Counted from the stretch's first letter, positions 45,101-60,400 are shown. The stretch: DNA of 64,000 bases from Lagopus muta (GCF_023343835.1 NC_064449.1:1651778-1715777); one strand, 5' to 3'. Notes: generated by a model not told the origin, from the sequence alone. Program-made: numbers and translations.

Positions 45101-48100
45101 GGCTCAGGCTTTTAAAATATTTGTTTCGGACAAAGAGCAGATGATGCCAAATGGGAAGCTGTGAGATGAAAGCTCCATGCCGTACCCCAGAGGCAGATCT
45201 CATTGTGAATTAATAAGACATTGCTCCATCCGTTCTGTGGTCAGTTTTAGTTTGAGTAGAGCAGAGATACTTTTGTAAGTCATGAGTTGACAGTCTTGCT
45301 TTTATTCTCCATGAATGTATTTACTGCTTTTATGGCACTCAATGGTTGTGGATGCCACCACATTACCTATAAGCTTGTCTTCAGAACCTCCTTGGTGTCT
45401 GCTGGGCTTCAGTGGCCGAGCAGATCCTCCCTCACTTCTGAGCAGCATGCTGCTGAATGGGGGCATTGCTGATCATCTGATCCAAGTCTTTAAATGCACC
45501 ACATTTCTAATTCATTTTGGTTATTTGTCTCTAATAAGTGGAACTTGGAAGCCAGTGAAGCCTGCTTAATGTAAACTTGTAAGCTTATTGCCTCTGCCTG
45601 CAGATCTCCTGGTTTCCATCTGAGTGCTGTGCATGTTTTTCTTGAGTGGATAAGCTTTTCATCAAATGAGTGACTAATCCTTATCACACAAATGTGCATC
45701 ATTACAATTAAGAGTTCCTGCTCTTTAATTGCTTGGTGATTGGACATACTAATCATGAGTATGTTTGAGAATTCAATATCTTCGTTTTCTCTCATTGCTA
45801 ATAGCAGGAATTTGCTGTGAACAGTGCATTATATTCTGGTTGGATACCCATTATAATTAAATTCTCATCTTTGTCTGTGTTCAGTGAACCTTTCTTTGAG
45901 TGACTTCCATAAGAATGTACCTTCTTGTGCTTTGGGAGAATCTGAGCTCTGTGGAAAAAGGGGAAAGATGGGAACAAGGTAAATATTTTGAGGTCTGCTG
46001 TGTTTTCCTTATAGGTTTGGCTAATGGCTTATAGCTGTTTCCTAGAGCAGAATACAATAGCTAGCTTGTTTTCTTTTACTTTGGACTGGAATCTCTTTAT
46101 CCCTTCATACTCAAGCGTGAGTATCACATGATTTGGAGGTGTTTGCTTAGCGTGCTTCGCTGCTGCAGAGCATCCCTGTGCTTTACAGATGAGTAAATCA
46201 GGACTGCAGGGAGAGCAAACATGGGAATGTGCCGTTCTGGAGGTGCGTGTCAACAGTTGTAATGCTTCATTGCGGTGTGTGCCCTGGCAGAAGCAAGGGG
46301 CTGTGTCAGGTCAGTTAGACCTCTTGCTATGAGGAGATCAGCTTTCTGTTCTGGATGTCCTAGCTGGCTTTATAAAGAAAGCTGCAGCTTCAGTTTACTG
46401 CTGTGTGCCTATATCCTCCTTATACCTACAGGTGCTCAAACTGTGTTTGGGGTGTTTGTGTAGAAATGGCCTGGCAGGAATTAGAGGTTCTTTCAGAATC
46501 TGAGGCATCGGAGGGAGTCTAGCTGTATAATTGCTCATAAATGCTTGTTGAAGTGAAACAATTTTCAATGTTCATACGCAGATCGTCTTGGAAAAGAGCT
46601 GAAATTAGCTGCACGACAGTAACAGCACACCTGGTCACTGCAGTGCTGCTTTTCCTTCCCCTCAGGCTTCAGCAGCTGGAACAAAAATACTTTGCATGTG
46701 TTTAGAAGTAGAGTTTTTTGCTTTTAAGCAGTAGGATGGGTTGTGGGACTTGAGGGTGACTCTTTTCTAGTAAGAGGAAGTTTATCATTGGGGCTTTCTA
46801 CAAATGGTCAGTTTGAGTAGTAAATTCCCTGAAGTTCTATACTACGACACTGAACTGAGGATGGAATCAAATTCCTGTGACTTAGAAGATACTAATCTTG
46901 ACTTCTGGTGCTCCTTTTACAGCGTCTGGTACGGTAAGAGCCCAGTCACTGTTGGAATATCTTCAGTGCCTCTACCAGCAGCTGAAGCTTGCTTCTTCCC
47001 GGGCTGTTTCACTCAGGTTGAAAGAAATATAGGAATAACTGGGGGAGCTCTTGCTTTGCTTCTCCCCTCAGCTTATTAGAGAAGCCATAGATAACTTGCT
47101 GGGGTGAAGTGCTGACTGGTAGGCTGGTTTGAGCTGCGAAGCTTTCAATTGCCAGGCTGTTCCAAGTCCTCGGAGGCATTGCTGTCACATAGACACTTCT
47201 GTGCACGTGTGGGAGACTGGTGATAACCTATGGCAAGGGACTAAGGGTGGGAATGCTGGAGTGATTTGCTGAGATAAGAGCAATGCCAAACCTGCTGCTT
47301 GTAATAATTCAGCTTGGAGTAGAGAGCAGCCTTGAAACCTGCCTGGTGCGCTGCTTACCTGCAGAGGTTGTTCAGTCCATCAGAGTCGCTGCTCTGGATG
47401 GTGCCTGAGGTAGATGTGTTGGTGTGCAGTGCACAGCCTGTGGCACGGTGGCCAGGGGACGAAGGGATTTCGCTTGAGTGAACAAGTCCAAGGTCGGTAG
47501 AGCACAGACACTCTGAGCTATTTCTCATCTTCTTGTCTTGCGAGCAGCTTCTAGCAAGCTGTTTGTATAGGTACAAGTGCAGGTGTTCCTGCCCTGCGAG
47601 GGGCACACCCAGAAAGCAGTCCTATTAAAATTAATAGTGCTCTTGCATCATTCTTCAGGCTGCCGTGCTCTCATTCAGCGCTAAGGTATGAAGACTTTTC
47701 CTCTTGCATAAGGCGACTTGGTTTGTTCTGGTTGAGGAGGAAAGAGTTTGGCAGCTCATTGAAGAGTGAGCTGTATGCTGTTGTGCCCTGTAGCTTATTT
47801 TCTAAACTATTTCAAGCTACTGTTCAGCTTTCTAACCTGTCTTACTATGTACAGCTGCCTGATACTGAGCTACTAATTAAACTGATGTGGTGATTATCTG
47901 GTCAGCCCTTCCTGAATGCAGCTCCTTTACTACTTCTAGCCTACTTCTAGCCTACTTCTTGCTACTAGACGTGGTTTGTTTGGTACTCAAACTAGGGACC
48001 TAGCAAGGTTAAGCCTCATGTCTTTATTGAATTTATTTTAAAGGCCCCGAAATTATGACAGGCTTAATCTTTGTACCCTTATAGTTTCTAAATACACACA

Positions 48101-51100
48101 TATATGTAGCACTTCTTGCTTTTTATTCTTTCCCCAACAAGAGTTGGTTTCTAGTCTAATCAGAAACACTGGTTGCCCTGTCCAGCCCTGTTCATCATTA
48201 ATGTAACAGCTTAAAAAACAAACCAGCCACCAAACAAAACTCCCTCCAAACCCAGAAAGTTCTTAATAAACTCATGCAGTTCAGTAGTATTGCTGAGCTA
48301 ACTGACTTCACTCACAGGTGAGGAGTGAAAGCAAAAACAATCCTTAACAAAAGGAGTTAGTCTCATTAAATGCAACTGGCTGTGATGTGAATGTGAAGAG
48401 ACAAGAAGGGACTTTGGCTTTTTGTGCAAAAACTGCTGTGCCAGGAGTAAGTACCTGAACTGGGAAGAGTCTAAGCTTACAGTTTAAAGAGACTTAATGC
48501 CAAAAAACCTCCAAAAATTTGTTTGAACACAATTCTTATACTGAATCATACCAAGGTAATTATAGAATTCCTAAAGCTAGTTTGAATTTGCAGGCTGGGT
48601 TTGGAGAGCAGTGTGCTTCCAGAGGTGCAGAGAACGCTCAGGTTTGTTCAGGCAGGTTGGTGAGTAGCAGAGGTTTTCATACGGAAAGCTGTGTTGTTTT
48701 TCCTCTGAGCAGTCAGGAGCCGTTGCTGTCAGCACTGTGCAGTGCTGTGTGCTGCCAGTTGGGCTCTGCTGCTTGTGAAAGGTCAGCTTTTGAACCTCCG
48801 TGTATCAATAAGCAGTAAGCTCCAAACTGATGTTCTAGCTCTGTGTTCTGGAACTGCAGACCTCCTAGTGGTTCTGGAAGACTGAAGAGGAAGGGCAGTG
48901 CTGTGTGTGTGGTTGGTGTTCTTGAGATCTGCTGGGCAGCTTGCTGAAATGCGAGAGGTGAAGGAATACCCTAGGGTCAGTTTAGAGAGGGCTTGCTGAG
49001 CTGAGTGGAGAAAAACTTTGCTTAAACAACTCGACGTGTCAGGTTTGCAAACAGAACCAACCAACATCGTATTTCGATAGACAGGAGTCAAGTTTTGTGA
49101 CTGTTTTCTGCCCTAAGTGACTTCATGCAAAGTGTTGTTGAGAGACTTAACAGATTCTGCTTGTTGAAACGATTTCTACATCTTGTAACAGATACAATGG
49201 ATTCAAACCTGTCTGAGGAATGTCCTGCTCATTAGCCGACTTCTGAGCAGCCATTCCACCTATGACGCCTCCAAACTCATGCTGATGACTTGGGTACTTC
49301 TAGTTCTTAATAGCAGCTTAACCAGAGTGTTAAAAGTTCGAGCAATGCTGGTCTTTCTGTAGTGGGTGTGCAAATGTGGAAGAGAAAGTTGTGAAGTAGG
49401 GAATCCATGGTTTGTGCTGTGTGACAGCTCAGCCTCTGAATGGCATTCAGAGCATCTTTGCCATCTTATAAAAAGCATGTTGCTTGCTGCTCAACTGCTC
49501 CTCCAACATAGAGCTTTTTGTAACCTTTGAACTCTGTAAGGATGGAGTAGGAATTTGTCCTGTTAAAACCTGCGTTGGTTTAAAGAGCTCACTTCTTACT
49601 CACCTGTGTCCTACATCTGCACATCTCAGTTACTTAAATACCAAGGTGTGTCACTCCAAACCCAAGTGATTTTTTTAGAAGTAAAAGTGACCTGTAGCAA
49701 ACAAAGCTGTACCTTCCTACCACACCTCTTCTGCTCTTCACTTTTAAGTATAGCATTGAACTGGTTTAAAAAAAGCCACCACACTAGAAGTGTTTGGACT
49801 AGGATGAATGGAAGTGACCAAAGGCTCCAACTCTGAAGTAAGAAATAAGCCTAATTTGTCTAGTTAGGTTTTTCCACTTACAAACCTCAGTGAAGGTTTT
49901 GTGTGAGAACAGGCTTGAGTGAAGTCCTTCCTTGGTGTTTTGTGGTAGTCTGAAACTCACTGGAACAGTGCTGATACTGATCCACCAGCTCATCAGGGTA
50001 AATGCTTCATCACAGCTTTAATTCCAGTGTTCTACGTCCTTGTCCCTAGTGACACAGCAAGAAATTAGCATCTTCACCTTCTGTGTTGCTTTTGTCCCCA
50101 GTCCCTTGCATCCTCTGGCATCCACATGCCATCCTTGCTCAGTATGACTGCATGCTCTGAGGACTTTTTCACGCCATGCTTCTGGGCCGAGGCTGCTGCA
50201 AGCAAAATGTGTAATGAGTGCTTCTTCAGTGCTTGATCTGCTGTGAACAACACTGTCTCTGTGCTAATGGAAGCTGCTGACTTGTAAGCCTTCAGTGGGC
50301 AGGGTGCTGCTGGCGCGCTGTGTGATAGGTACGAGCTCTGCAGGTCATGCGGCCGAGCTAAGAATACAGGTTGCCTTATGGCACTGGAATGCTGGCATGA
50401 ATCCTGGTGCAGGGACAGCAGGCTATTGGCAGTGCAGCCATCGCTGCTGATTTTAGTTACCTCAAAAAAATGCGAGTGTTGTGTCGTGAGGGTTTGCCTC
50501 TGCTGCCTGGCACAGAGGTGGCTGTGGCACTGCTTGGGCTCTGCTGGAGATTTATGCAGGAAGTGGAAGCAGGTGCATTCCTTTCTCAGAGACCTATTTT
50601 ATTAATTGTTAACTGAAACTGTTACAAGTTCTGCTTTTGGTACTTGCAGTACTGTTTGATATGTAAGCTGATGAATGTTCGTGTGTTCTCCACAGATAAA
50701 ATATGCCTATTCTTTGTGGGGTGTGGAGCAGAGTTATTGGATTTGTAGATGTTGGGGTCTCTGTATAAGTCAGCTGTCAGAGCAGCGCACTGAGCCTTGT
50801 GCTGGAAGTTACTCAGTAACTTGGATTTGGTTGTTGAGCTGCAAGTAATGGTGCTGGTGAAACGTAGCAAGGTTAAATGAGAAATGTACAAACAGCAAAT
50901 ACCCAATTCAGGTCCTGTTCCAAAGGGTAATAACACCTTACCTGGTAGTAGTATCATGCCCACAGTAGCGTGGCTCTGAGACTAGGAATTTGGTACTGCT
51001 GTTCAGTACCTGGGCAGTGAGGATAACCTCTACAGTTTCACTGAGTGTTTTTATGGTTCTGTAAGGAACGTTGTTCCCTGGGAGCTTACTGGAATGCTGA

Positions 51101-54100
51101 AAAAGCATGATTCCTGTGCAACTTCTTACAAGGGAAATGGAATATATGCATTTCTGTGTTTGCTGTGGTGTAAGTTACTTCAGAATGTTGGCAGATCCTG
51201 CTCTGTTGGATCGTGTGTCAGTCCGAGCTAGAAGCCGGTCTGCTAGCACATTTAATCTAGTTTTGATTTGTCAAGATCTCAAAGGTAGAAACAAAAAGCA
51301 CTTTGTCCTGGCTATTCTCATGGACACTGACACTTGAATCACTCTTTCTAGTTGTCTATTCAGTTATTTCCTCAGCATGCTATACTCGCTGAATGAGGCT
51401 CATTGTTTAGTAGTAAACCATAATTGGGTTGCTTCCATTCAAAGGCTTTCATCTATAGGTTGAACATCTCATTCTGCCAATTTAAATGAGTTATCTGAAC
51501 AGCTTCAAGCTCAGGCTCATCAGTGTAAGTTAGCGAGGCTTCTCTTATGACTCCAGCAACTCATCTGTGAAACAAAGCTGTGCCATGCTGAGCCTTACTG
51601 CTGTCCTCCATCACAGCCCTGGTGCAGCCTTTTCCTCAGTCAGATAGGAGTGAACAGTGGGACTGGAGGTATTTCTTGGTGGATACCAGGGACAGGGCTG
51701 CTCTGTAGGTCATGCAGCTTCAGTTGTGAAGCTCTGTAGAAACAGCAGCTGGGCAGTTCTGGTGAACTCTGCAGAGAATCATATATGCTTACTGGTGCTT
51801 TCTTTCCGAGACGATGCGGATCTGACAATATCCTGGAGATCCAGGTTTCAGTTCTTCCTTTTTATGTTACTGTAACCATTTCTTCCTCACTGCTATTCCC
51901 AGCTGTCTGCATGCACCAAGAAGTCTGAATCTTTACCTTGCTGTGCAACTTTTTTCACAGTTTTTGGAAGCTCCAAGCATCAGGACTTGAAACTTCTGAT
52001 TCATAGTCAGCCCATGTGAGAATTTCCGTGACCCTTGTAGGTGGTCATGATGTATTCAGTCTAAAGCAATCGAGCTTAGTTTTCCTGCTGTTTACTTTAA
52101 GCTTTTCAGGCCTGTTTGTGTTTACCTTAGTTAAGCAGTAATAATTGTTAAAGCATTAAACTGAGCTATCATATTGAAGGACACGCCAACCAAATAAACA
52201 TTATTGCGACTTCCTGATAATGAAAATTCCAATCGTGTAATGCTTGATTTAATCTTTAAGCTTGGAGAAAAATGGGAGTGGTGATGAGGATCTCCTTTGT
52301 AACAGACTTTCAGTCAGCTAGGTAATGCGTGCAAAAGCTTGATATGTGTGGGGAAAATTGCTGTGACCTTATGACTACTGAGGATAACAGCTATTTGTTA
52401 TGTTAATACAGGGAGCAGCTGAGCTACTCCTTCACATTCTTTGGTGTTCATGCTTGGTGTCCACTTGAGTTTTTTAATTGCTGGTGCTTCCCCAGACTGT
52501 CTGGATGATTTTGTTTGCTTCCTTATAGCAATTGCCTAGATATGTTTAGGCTGGAAACTGGGGAGTTAAGAACACGTGTTACTATTTTCCATCTAAATCA
52601 GACATAGTCAAGCACGTGCCTTTCCCTTGCAGAGGTTGTACAGAGTGGGTCAGAACTAATCACTGAATGGTGGGATGTGGGCCTTCTGAAAAGGAGGCTA
52701 GATCAGATACAAGCATCTGGCTTTAGATGAGAAGCATCTTATTTATGGTCTCGGTTTCAGCTAATATGAGTATGGCACTAAGGATGATTCTAGTAAAGGT
52801 GAATCTCTTGACTGCAGATAGTTCAGACAGTTTTCTTAGCATAACAACTTAAAGATTGCTGTAGAAGCTCCAAAGAGCTCAGCTGGATGTTGTATATAAC
52901 AGCTGACTCACTGGAGAATGTACAGTGCTCCTGCTTTAAGTTTAATCACGTGCTTACAAGTCGGAATTGTTAAGGCTTCTATCCTCCCAAGTTAGGGCAT
53001 TGGTTCTGTTTCATTGCTCTCTTAAATTGCACACTACCTCACACCTGTTTCTTAGCTCACTCTGTGCTGTGTGCTTACCTTCTCTACTTTCTTGCTTCCA
53101 GCCCTGCAGGCTGAAGCACAGCCTATGCTCTGCTGCTCAGCTGATGGGTGTATGGGCACCAGGCTGAGGGAAGCATCTCAAGGCTGCTTCTGCATGGCAG
53201 TGAGTGCCTGTCAGGTGATTGCTGTAAGGCTCAGACAGACCTGCACGCAGTGCTCCTGACTGAGAGGTGCTGGGTGGTGATGCTGATCCCCCACCAGTTC
53301 AGGGGTTTCTGCTATAGCAGAAACTTGCCCCGGACCCAACTCTCAATAGTGCGTCCTGTTAATTCTTTTCTCTTCAGAGGTGCTGCTGTGGAATGAGCAT
53401 CATACCTGAAATGCTTGTATTTTGAGCAATTATTGCAGAGTAGGTTGATTGGTTATAGAGCAATAGTGGTTTATTGAGTTCTTGGATACCTTTAAGATCA
53501 TTATGGTGGTTAGCTATCGTGTTAGCAGAACCATTCTAAATATACTTCAGCACTGCATTCTTGACAGAGTAATTGTGATGCCAGAACTTGATTCCTGATT
53601 AGGAACACATCTTACATATGCATGCACGTGAGAATGACAGAGCAGCACACGTTGGACGTGAAGGCAGTGCTTCCTTCAATGTGAGCTGGAGTGTGTGGTA
53701 CGAGTCTCCTTTTGCTTTTGAAGCATTATACAAGCTCAGTAATGTGTGGCTCTTCAGAAGTGACCGCAAGCTGCAGGTTATGGGAAAATCTGACTCCTTC
53801 AAATGAGAACACATCATGGTTTCTGCACTCTGTGTAGGAAAACTACTTGCAGAGCTTGCTCTGGGTGCTTTCATTGCATGTGCCGTGTCAGGAGGACACT
53901 TCAGTTGTTTCTACCTGCATTACAAGTTCACCTTCTGGTTCTGGCTTCAGGCTCTCTAGCTTTTCCTTTTCTTAGATTTCCCCAGTTTTCTTCTCTACTC
54001 TCTTATCCTCATTTGCTGAAGTGTTAGAGGTGAGAATACCTGCAGGTTGCTGTAATGGGTTGGTCTGACTGTTCAAATGTCTGCTTCTGTCCCAAAGCTT

Positions 54101-56696
54101 GCTCTGAACTGTTTGCTTGAGCTAAAGGGAATGTACTGATGTTCTGGATGGGAAGGGACCTGTATCCCAGGAGTCAGACTATCTGAAGGATGCTGTCTAG
54201 CATATCTACCTGATCTCATTGAGAATTGATACATTTTTAAGTTACTTTTTGCTAGGAAATCAGTAAAATATGCTTTTAAATACTGTCTTTAAACTGCCTG
54301 GTCAACCTGGAAGAGCTGGGCTGTCTGACCATCACTTGTCTGGAAGGGCTCCAAGACAGAGTTGCCGGTGACTGGGGAGTTGGTCCCTTGCTTCAGAGTT
54401 ACCTTTAAGTGTTTTGAATTTTTGACAGTGCAGTCAATGTAAAGTTGGAGATAAGGGAAGAAAGTGAAGATGTGCTATTACTGATGTGCTATTACAGCTG
54501 CATTTCCATGCCTGTGTAAGACCTATACATTAAACTGCTAAAACCTTCCCCCTGCTTTCCTCCCTTTTCTGTGGAGGCAAAACGGCAGGCTTCGGTTCCT
54601 CTGTGTCTTGTTGCTTTAATTCTTCCTAAGGCTGCTTTCAGAGTAGCTTTGCTTCATGCTCTGGCAACCTTGCTTGAGCTGTCAGTGCAGTCTGCAGGCC
54701 TCTCACTATGAATACTGCTGGCATAGCAGGTGACTGAGCAGTGGAAGCTTGAGTAAGTCTCTCACTGGCTGATTCTCAAGTCTGACATCATATCCAAGAA
54801 ATAGATGGCTCTCTTTCACCATGAGGATAATGAAATAATTCCCACTGTGTTATTCATTAACTCACGTTTCATTCAGCAGCTCCTAAGGATGGCAAACATG
54901 CTGGAGGTGAACTTGCATAAGACTTCTGGCACTCTTTTGTTAAGATAAGCAAGAGTTAAAGCTGTGGCAGACCAAGCTTATACATGGCAGCAGTGCCTCG
55001 CTGAGGCAGGTGCTGTGTGGTGTATTTGGTGTATTGCACTTACTGACTTTCCAACTGAATGGTTTTGACTTCAAGGAGGTAGGCAGTGCATGAAGATATT
55101 TGAGAATTAACTAATGCGCAAAGCTGGGTGAAGTTCTTCCTCAGTGTGGAGACTGCAGCTTGCTGAGTGGCTGCATAGAGACGTAATGTTCAGCCCAGCA
55201 TGGAAGTGTTTCAGGGCAGGTAAGGGAGCCCAGCAAATGAACTGGTGGACCTGCAGCAGTGAAAGCACGTGGAAAGAAAGGCAGTGTGCTGAGCTGCGTA
55301 GAGCTGCTTGTAGAGGAGCCTGTTAAAAGCTTGCTGGTCTTTCAGTATTTGCACTAATGTATCTTAAGCACGTGAAATTGGAATCGCTCTGAAATGTTAG
55401 TGTCATGTCTTCCCCCTGCATGTAAGCTGGTTTAAACTGCTGAATAGTACTCTGCAAGGGAGCTTAAAAGCAAAGAATGATGACCTGCTTTGCTGCAGGA
55501 TTTTCACTACTATGAAGTAGAAAAGACAGGCCACTGTACCCCCAGCTTTAGTGCTGAATGTTTTAAGGGGTCTGTGAGGGCTGGCTGTGACTCATTTTGG
55601 CTTTGATGCAGGCTCTTGATGACCTGAACTTCCTAATGAAGGGTTGTGGCTGTTATTCAAGTTGCCATACTAAGTGTGAGCACTGGGCAATTCTGAAGGC
55701 TTGCCAAGGGATTCATCTCTCCAAAAGAGACTTACCTGAATCGAACAATTGAATAAATGAATATAATCAGGTTAAGCAGTGCTGATAGGAGTACTCAAAT
55801 GCCTGTTCAATCTTTCTTGCTCTGAATGCACTGGCTTCAGTAGTTTGTCCACACAGGTGATCTGTGAGGAGAGGCTGCAGTTGTTGTGATGTCTGTAATC
55901 CAGAACTGCTGGGCAGCCCAACAGCCTTTCATTGTCTGCTATTTGTAGAAGCATTGGATGAGGGAGTAGCAGTTTCATCTAGGATGGGCAGCAGGGTGGT
56001 GGTGTGGATGATGGCTGCCTGCCTGAAGATGTGGCTGTGTCCTTGCCCTGCTTTGGATCGTGGTGCTGGATAGTGAGTTACTGGGAGCTCTTAAAGCTGC
56101 CTGGTGTTGTTTAGCTGACCAGGCTGCTCACTTCTGCAGCACAGACCCTCACCTGGAGGGAGCTGTATTTGCTGGATATAAAGTAAAATAGTGTATAAGC
56201 TTTGAGTATTTGAGGAACCAGAACCAGATCAAAACAAGGTCTTTTTGGTGCCTTGAACTCTTCCTGTGCTTTGTTTTCAGCCTTTTTAGATATGTTAATA
56301 CTGGTTAACTGTGAGGGCCAGTGTGAGAATGTGAGGCTTGTGGCACTCATCATGTTCTAAGCACCTGAAGAGATGCTATGAAATGAGCTGTGTAGGAGTG
56401 ACTGATTTTTATTTGTAGTGCCTCATTGGTTAGTAAAATGAATATAATAAAGATCTGTGCTCAGAGGATGTCCTCCCTGTAAGAGCAGGAGGGAGTGTAT
56501 GGGGAAGAAGAGATGGAGAAGGGAGCTGAGCATCATTCATAAAGCTGAGCTGATGCTTTGCAGGTGGTGATGGTGTTCGTGTTTCCTAATATGCAGTCCT
56601 TGACTGTGCTTTTCATATAAAGGCATCTTAAAACGGAGTTACAGCAAGCTGATTCTCACTGTGTATGAGTGGTGAAATATCTGCCATGTCATTAGT

Positions 56697-57185
56697 GTTA
56701 GAATACTTCAGTTGGAAGGGGTGTACAGAGAATGAATTCAACTGCTTGATAACCTCAGGGCTAACCAAAACTTGAACGTGGTAATGAGAGCATTGTCCAA
56801 ATGCCTCTTGAACCCTGACAAGCACAGGACACCAGCCACCTTGCTAGGAAACCTGCCGGCACTGATCACTCTCACAGTCAGTAAGTCTCTCCCAGAGCAC
56901 AGTCTGATCCTCCCTGGGCAGCTCTGTGCCATTTTCACATGTCCTGCCGTGGGCAGTAGGAGCACAGCCTGCTGCTTCTGGTTCCCCTCCTGAGGACACA
57001 GCAGGGAGCAATGAGATTGCCTTGTGTCCTAGCAGCCCAGATGCCCTCAGCCCCTCCTCGCAGGACGTGCCTCCCAGCACTGTTACCAGCATTGCTGCCT
57101 CCTTTGGATGCTTTCAAGGGCCTTAACATCCTTTTTGTGTTGTGGAGACCAGAGGTGCACATGATACTCAAGATAAGGCTGCACC
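56697..57185 (-). mobile_element. CR1 LINE fragment, about 490 bp
   Basis: It opens with a degenerate inverted tail and includes GTCCAAATGCCTCTTGAACC, CCCTGACAAGCACAGGACAC and CCAGAGGTGCACATGATACT, which are typical CR1 phrases. It is 5'-truncated with no intact frame. Confidence 0.82.
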
Positions 57186-57437
57186 AATATTAAATATAAT
57201 GCAGGTGTCAACTGGGAGTGGGAGAACTGAAGCGTGGATCTGTTTTGTCTTTATTGTGCGACTGCCTGTATCAGCCTTAACTCCTAGACCAGAAAATCTG
57301 CCAGCAAAGCACGCCTTGCTTGTAGAATTTGATTTCCCATCTAGATTGATGTATTTTACCAACTATGTGATGTGTCAAAATGCTCTTGGTGAAAGCAAGG
57401 TAGGCTCGAGTATTCTCAACCATGTTCTGCTCTGCTT

Positions 57438-57484
57438 TTTTTCCTCAGTGGGAAGGCTCCCACTTTTTCCTCAGTGGGAAGGCT
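57438..57484. repeat. 21-base direct duplication
   Basis: TTTTTCCTCAGTGGGAAGGC followed by T occurs at 57438-57458 and again at 57464-57484. It is a simple local duplication in the intron; each copy contains a TTTTTCCTCAG that resembles a splice acceptor. Confidence 0.9.
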
Positions 57485-60400
57485 TCTCTTACCTGATTTT
57501 CCTCACTTAATTTTCTTAAGGGTCCAACCTCAGTGGAACAGGTGGACTGGAAGGAATCTATGGAGATGATCAGCCCTGTCTGTCCAAGGTCTGAGCCACT
57601 TGATCTAAGTGGAGCTGTGTCCAAGTGATGGCCAGATGTGCCATTGCCCTTTCAGCTTAAGAGAGGCAGAATTAACTGTGTTTTTGTGACTGAACGTTGA
57701 CTCTTTTTCCTGGGACTGCAAACAGCACAGACGTCAGGTGTTGTCTGAGCCCCTCAGAAGGAATGCTTCCTCTGAGGTTTTCCTGAACCTGATGCTTCGC
57801 TGCACACAGCTTTTGTTTGTAATTTTGGGAAGAAGGAAACTTGTCATTGTTTGGTTTGCACTTGGACGAAGTTGACAGCTGATAAGGCCTTAAGGAGATC
57901 CTCAATTACTTGAGGAAATTGAGTATTTTGTTTGTATGTTGCCTGCTTGTGTGTGACACGAAACGAGTTGTTGGCTGATGGCAGTGTTTTGCATTTTCAT
58001 TGGGAACAGAGCAGTAAACTGCATCTCCACACCCAAGTACTGAACTCCTCATTTCTTTATCTACTCTTCTGATTTACTTGTTAATCTACATTAATACAAC
58101 TTGAGTGTTTTATCCTCATAAATTTAAAACTGACGTGTGTCCTTTCAGTAGGTACAAATGCTTCCTTGCTTTTATACGGTCAGTTGCCAGAGAGTACTTC
58201 AAATTCAAGAACAAAAACCTCTGCTGCAAAGTCTGACTTTAGTGAATGGGATTGAAGGTCATGTCTGTTTGGTAGACAAGACCAAGGCAAGAGTTCAGGT
58301 GTTATACATGTATAAGTTGAACTATATTCATGCTTAAACAAGCTTATGGACTAGCATGCACATATTCTTGCATGTCTTTGTGAAATACAACTTGAAGGCA
58401 ATGTGTTAAATGTGTTTGATGTGTTACAGTGAAGATGGTTATGAGTCTTTGTTTCCTTATAAGAAGGTTAAGTCTTGCTGGCTGAGAGATTCAGGTACAA
58501 AACGAAGTGTGTAACTGAAGGTTCCTGCTTACTGATGTCTTGTGTAAAATCTGGGATGAAAATATTTAAAATGCAAACTGTCTCACCTGCTGCATCAGTA
58601 ACTGTTGGACTTCTGTAATGCTTTGGAAAGATGGGGATGCACTGTTTAGGCTGAAGAGCCCAAGCTTCTTGTTTTCTTCAATTAATGGTTTCTTTTAATT
58701 ACAGCCAAGCTTTTCTCATTTAACTAGGTTTACTTGGAGTCACATTAGGAAGGAGTGAATGTTCTTTTAAGGATAAAACACTTAAAAATGCTTTGTTATT
58801 GTCAGTGTTCTTCCTTTTCAGTAGATCTGCCAGGAAGAACGAGTTTCTGTAGGGAAAACAAGTGAGAAGGCAGCATTTGTTTGCCTTGGATGCATCCATA
58901 CTGAGCTGAGTTCTGGGGGAAGTGTGTTCTGGATATTGCCTTCAGAGCTCCTTGGGCAATAAGGGCTGTGCATACCAGTAGGAGCATTCCTGTAACAGCA
59001 GTAGGAGTGCTGCTGCATGTTAAGTGCTGTAGGAGTGTCTGTATACTGGCACATCACCTGTGGCACCGGTCTGCCATGCCTCTTTTAGAGGGCATTTTTA
59101 GAGGGCCCTTGGTGAAATATCTGGTACTTGAGTTGTACTTTTGCAGCTAAAAACTTAATCAGCAGTATGGAACTGGGCGCTGATCTGAGCGGGCAGATCG
59201 GAGAGCCTGGCTTGAGTCTTTGTTTTGTGGATAAACCCATCTGTATTGGTTGATGTCACTGTGGAAATGCTACTTCCAAAGGGGCAGCAACGCCTGAGCT
59301 TTGATCAAATGAGGCAAATATCTGTAACTTCTGAAGGCAGCATGAGCATTGAGGTCACTGGGCTTTTAACTTCACACGTGGAGCGGGGAGAGTGAGTGTC
59401 TGCTGGTGGACATGGACGTGTCAGACCACATTCTGTGGCAGAACTTCAGCTCTGATTGAAGCACAGTTTTGGTACATCTGTGCCTTATGTCCTTTGTTGG
59501 CTCTCTGAAATGCCTGGATGTGTTTGGCTTCATGCTGTTTATCTTTTTAGAGTAAGCATGTTTTGTTAATCCAAGTAAATTTTCCTTGGCTCTGAACATC
59601 CCTGCAAGTACGGTGTGCGCTAAGCCTGCAGACCTGCTGGTCTACGGAAGCTGTGATATGAAGAAAAGATTTCTAGGGTGTCATGATGGAACCCAGCCTC
59701 CCTGGCTGAGCATAGCTGCACAAAGGGTAACTATTTTTTGTTCTGGCATGTCCCAGATCTGAGCATACTGCCTCCATTCAGTAGCTGGAAGTTACTGGAA
59801 CTGGAGGGAGGAAAGCAAATCTGTTCTAAAATGCTGCTGTTGTGCCTTTGGAGGTATAAGTTTTGGTCGAACAGAATTACCCAGACCACTGAGTGTCACA
59901 CTCAAATAGTAGGCCCTGTGTGTAACCAACCTTGGAAGCTGGCTGCAGGAATTGAAGCACGTTAAAACTTGCTTCCAATCTGTATCTGGAGAGATGCAGG
60001 ATGAGTTGTTGTGCCTCATGCCTCCCTGCTGAGAAGTACAAATGCTCATTAAGTCCTTGGTATTTGATTAGTCTTAGGCAAAGGTACAGCCTTGGCTGTC
60101 CAGAGCTCCTTGCTGTATCTCAATACATGTTTGCCTACGTGTCCTTTTCCAGCATGTGCTTGTAGTACCCTTTTGAAGGCTGACTCCCTCTGCTTTTCAT
60201 TTCATCTGAGTCCTGTATCCTGGCCTTCAGCACAACTTGCAAAGGAGCAGCACTGTTTAGCCAGATATACTTCCTGCATCTGGCAGTAACTGGCTTTCCA
60301 TGAGTGGAAAAAGATGGAATAAACTGTCGTAACACTTGGAAGATGCTAAGGCTGTTCAATGATAAGAGGTGTTTACTCTTTTTTTTTCTTCTTGTGGCTC

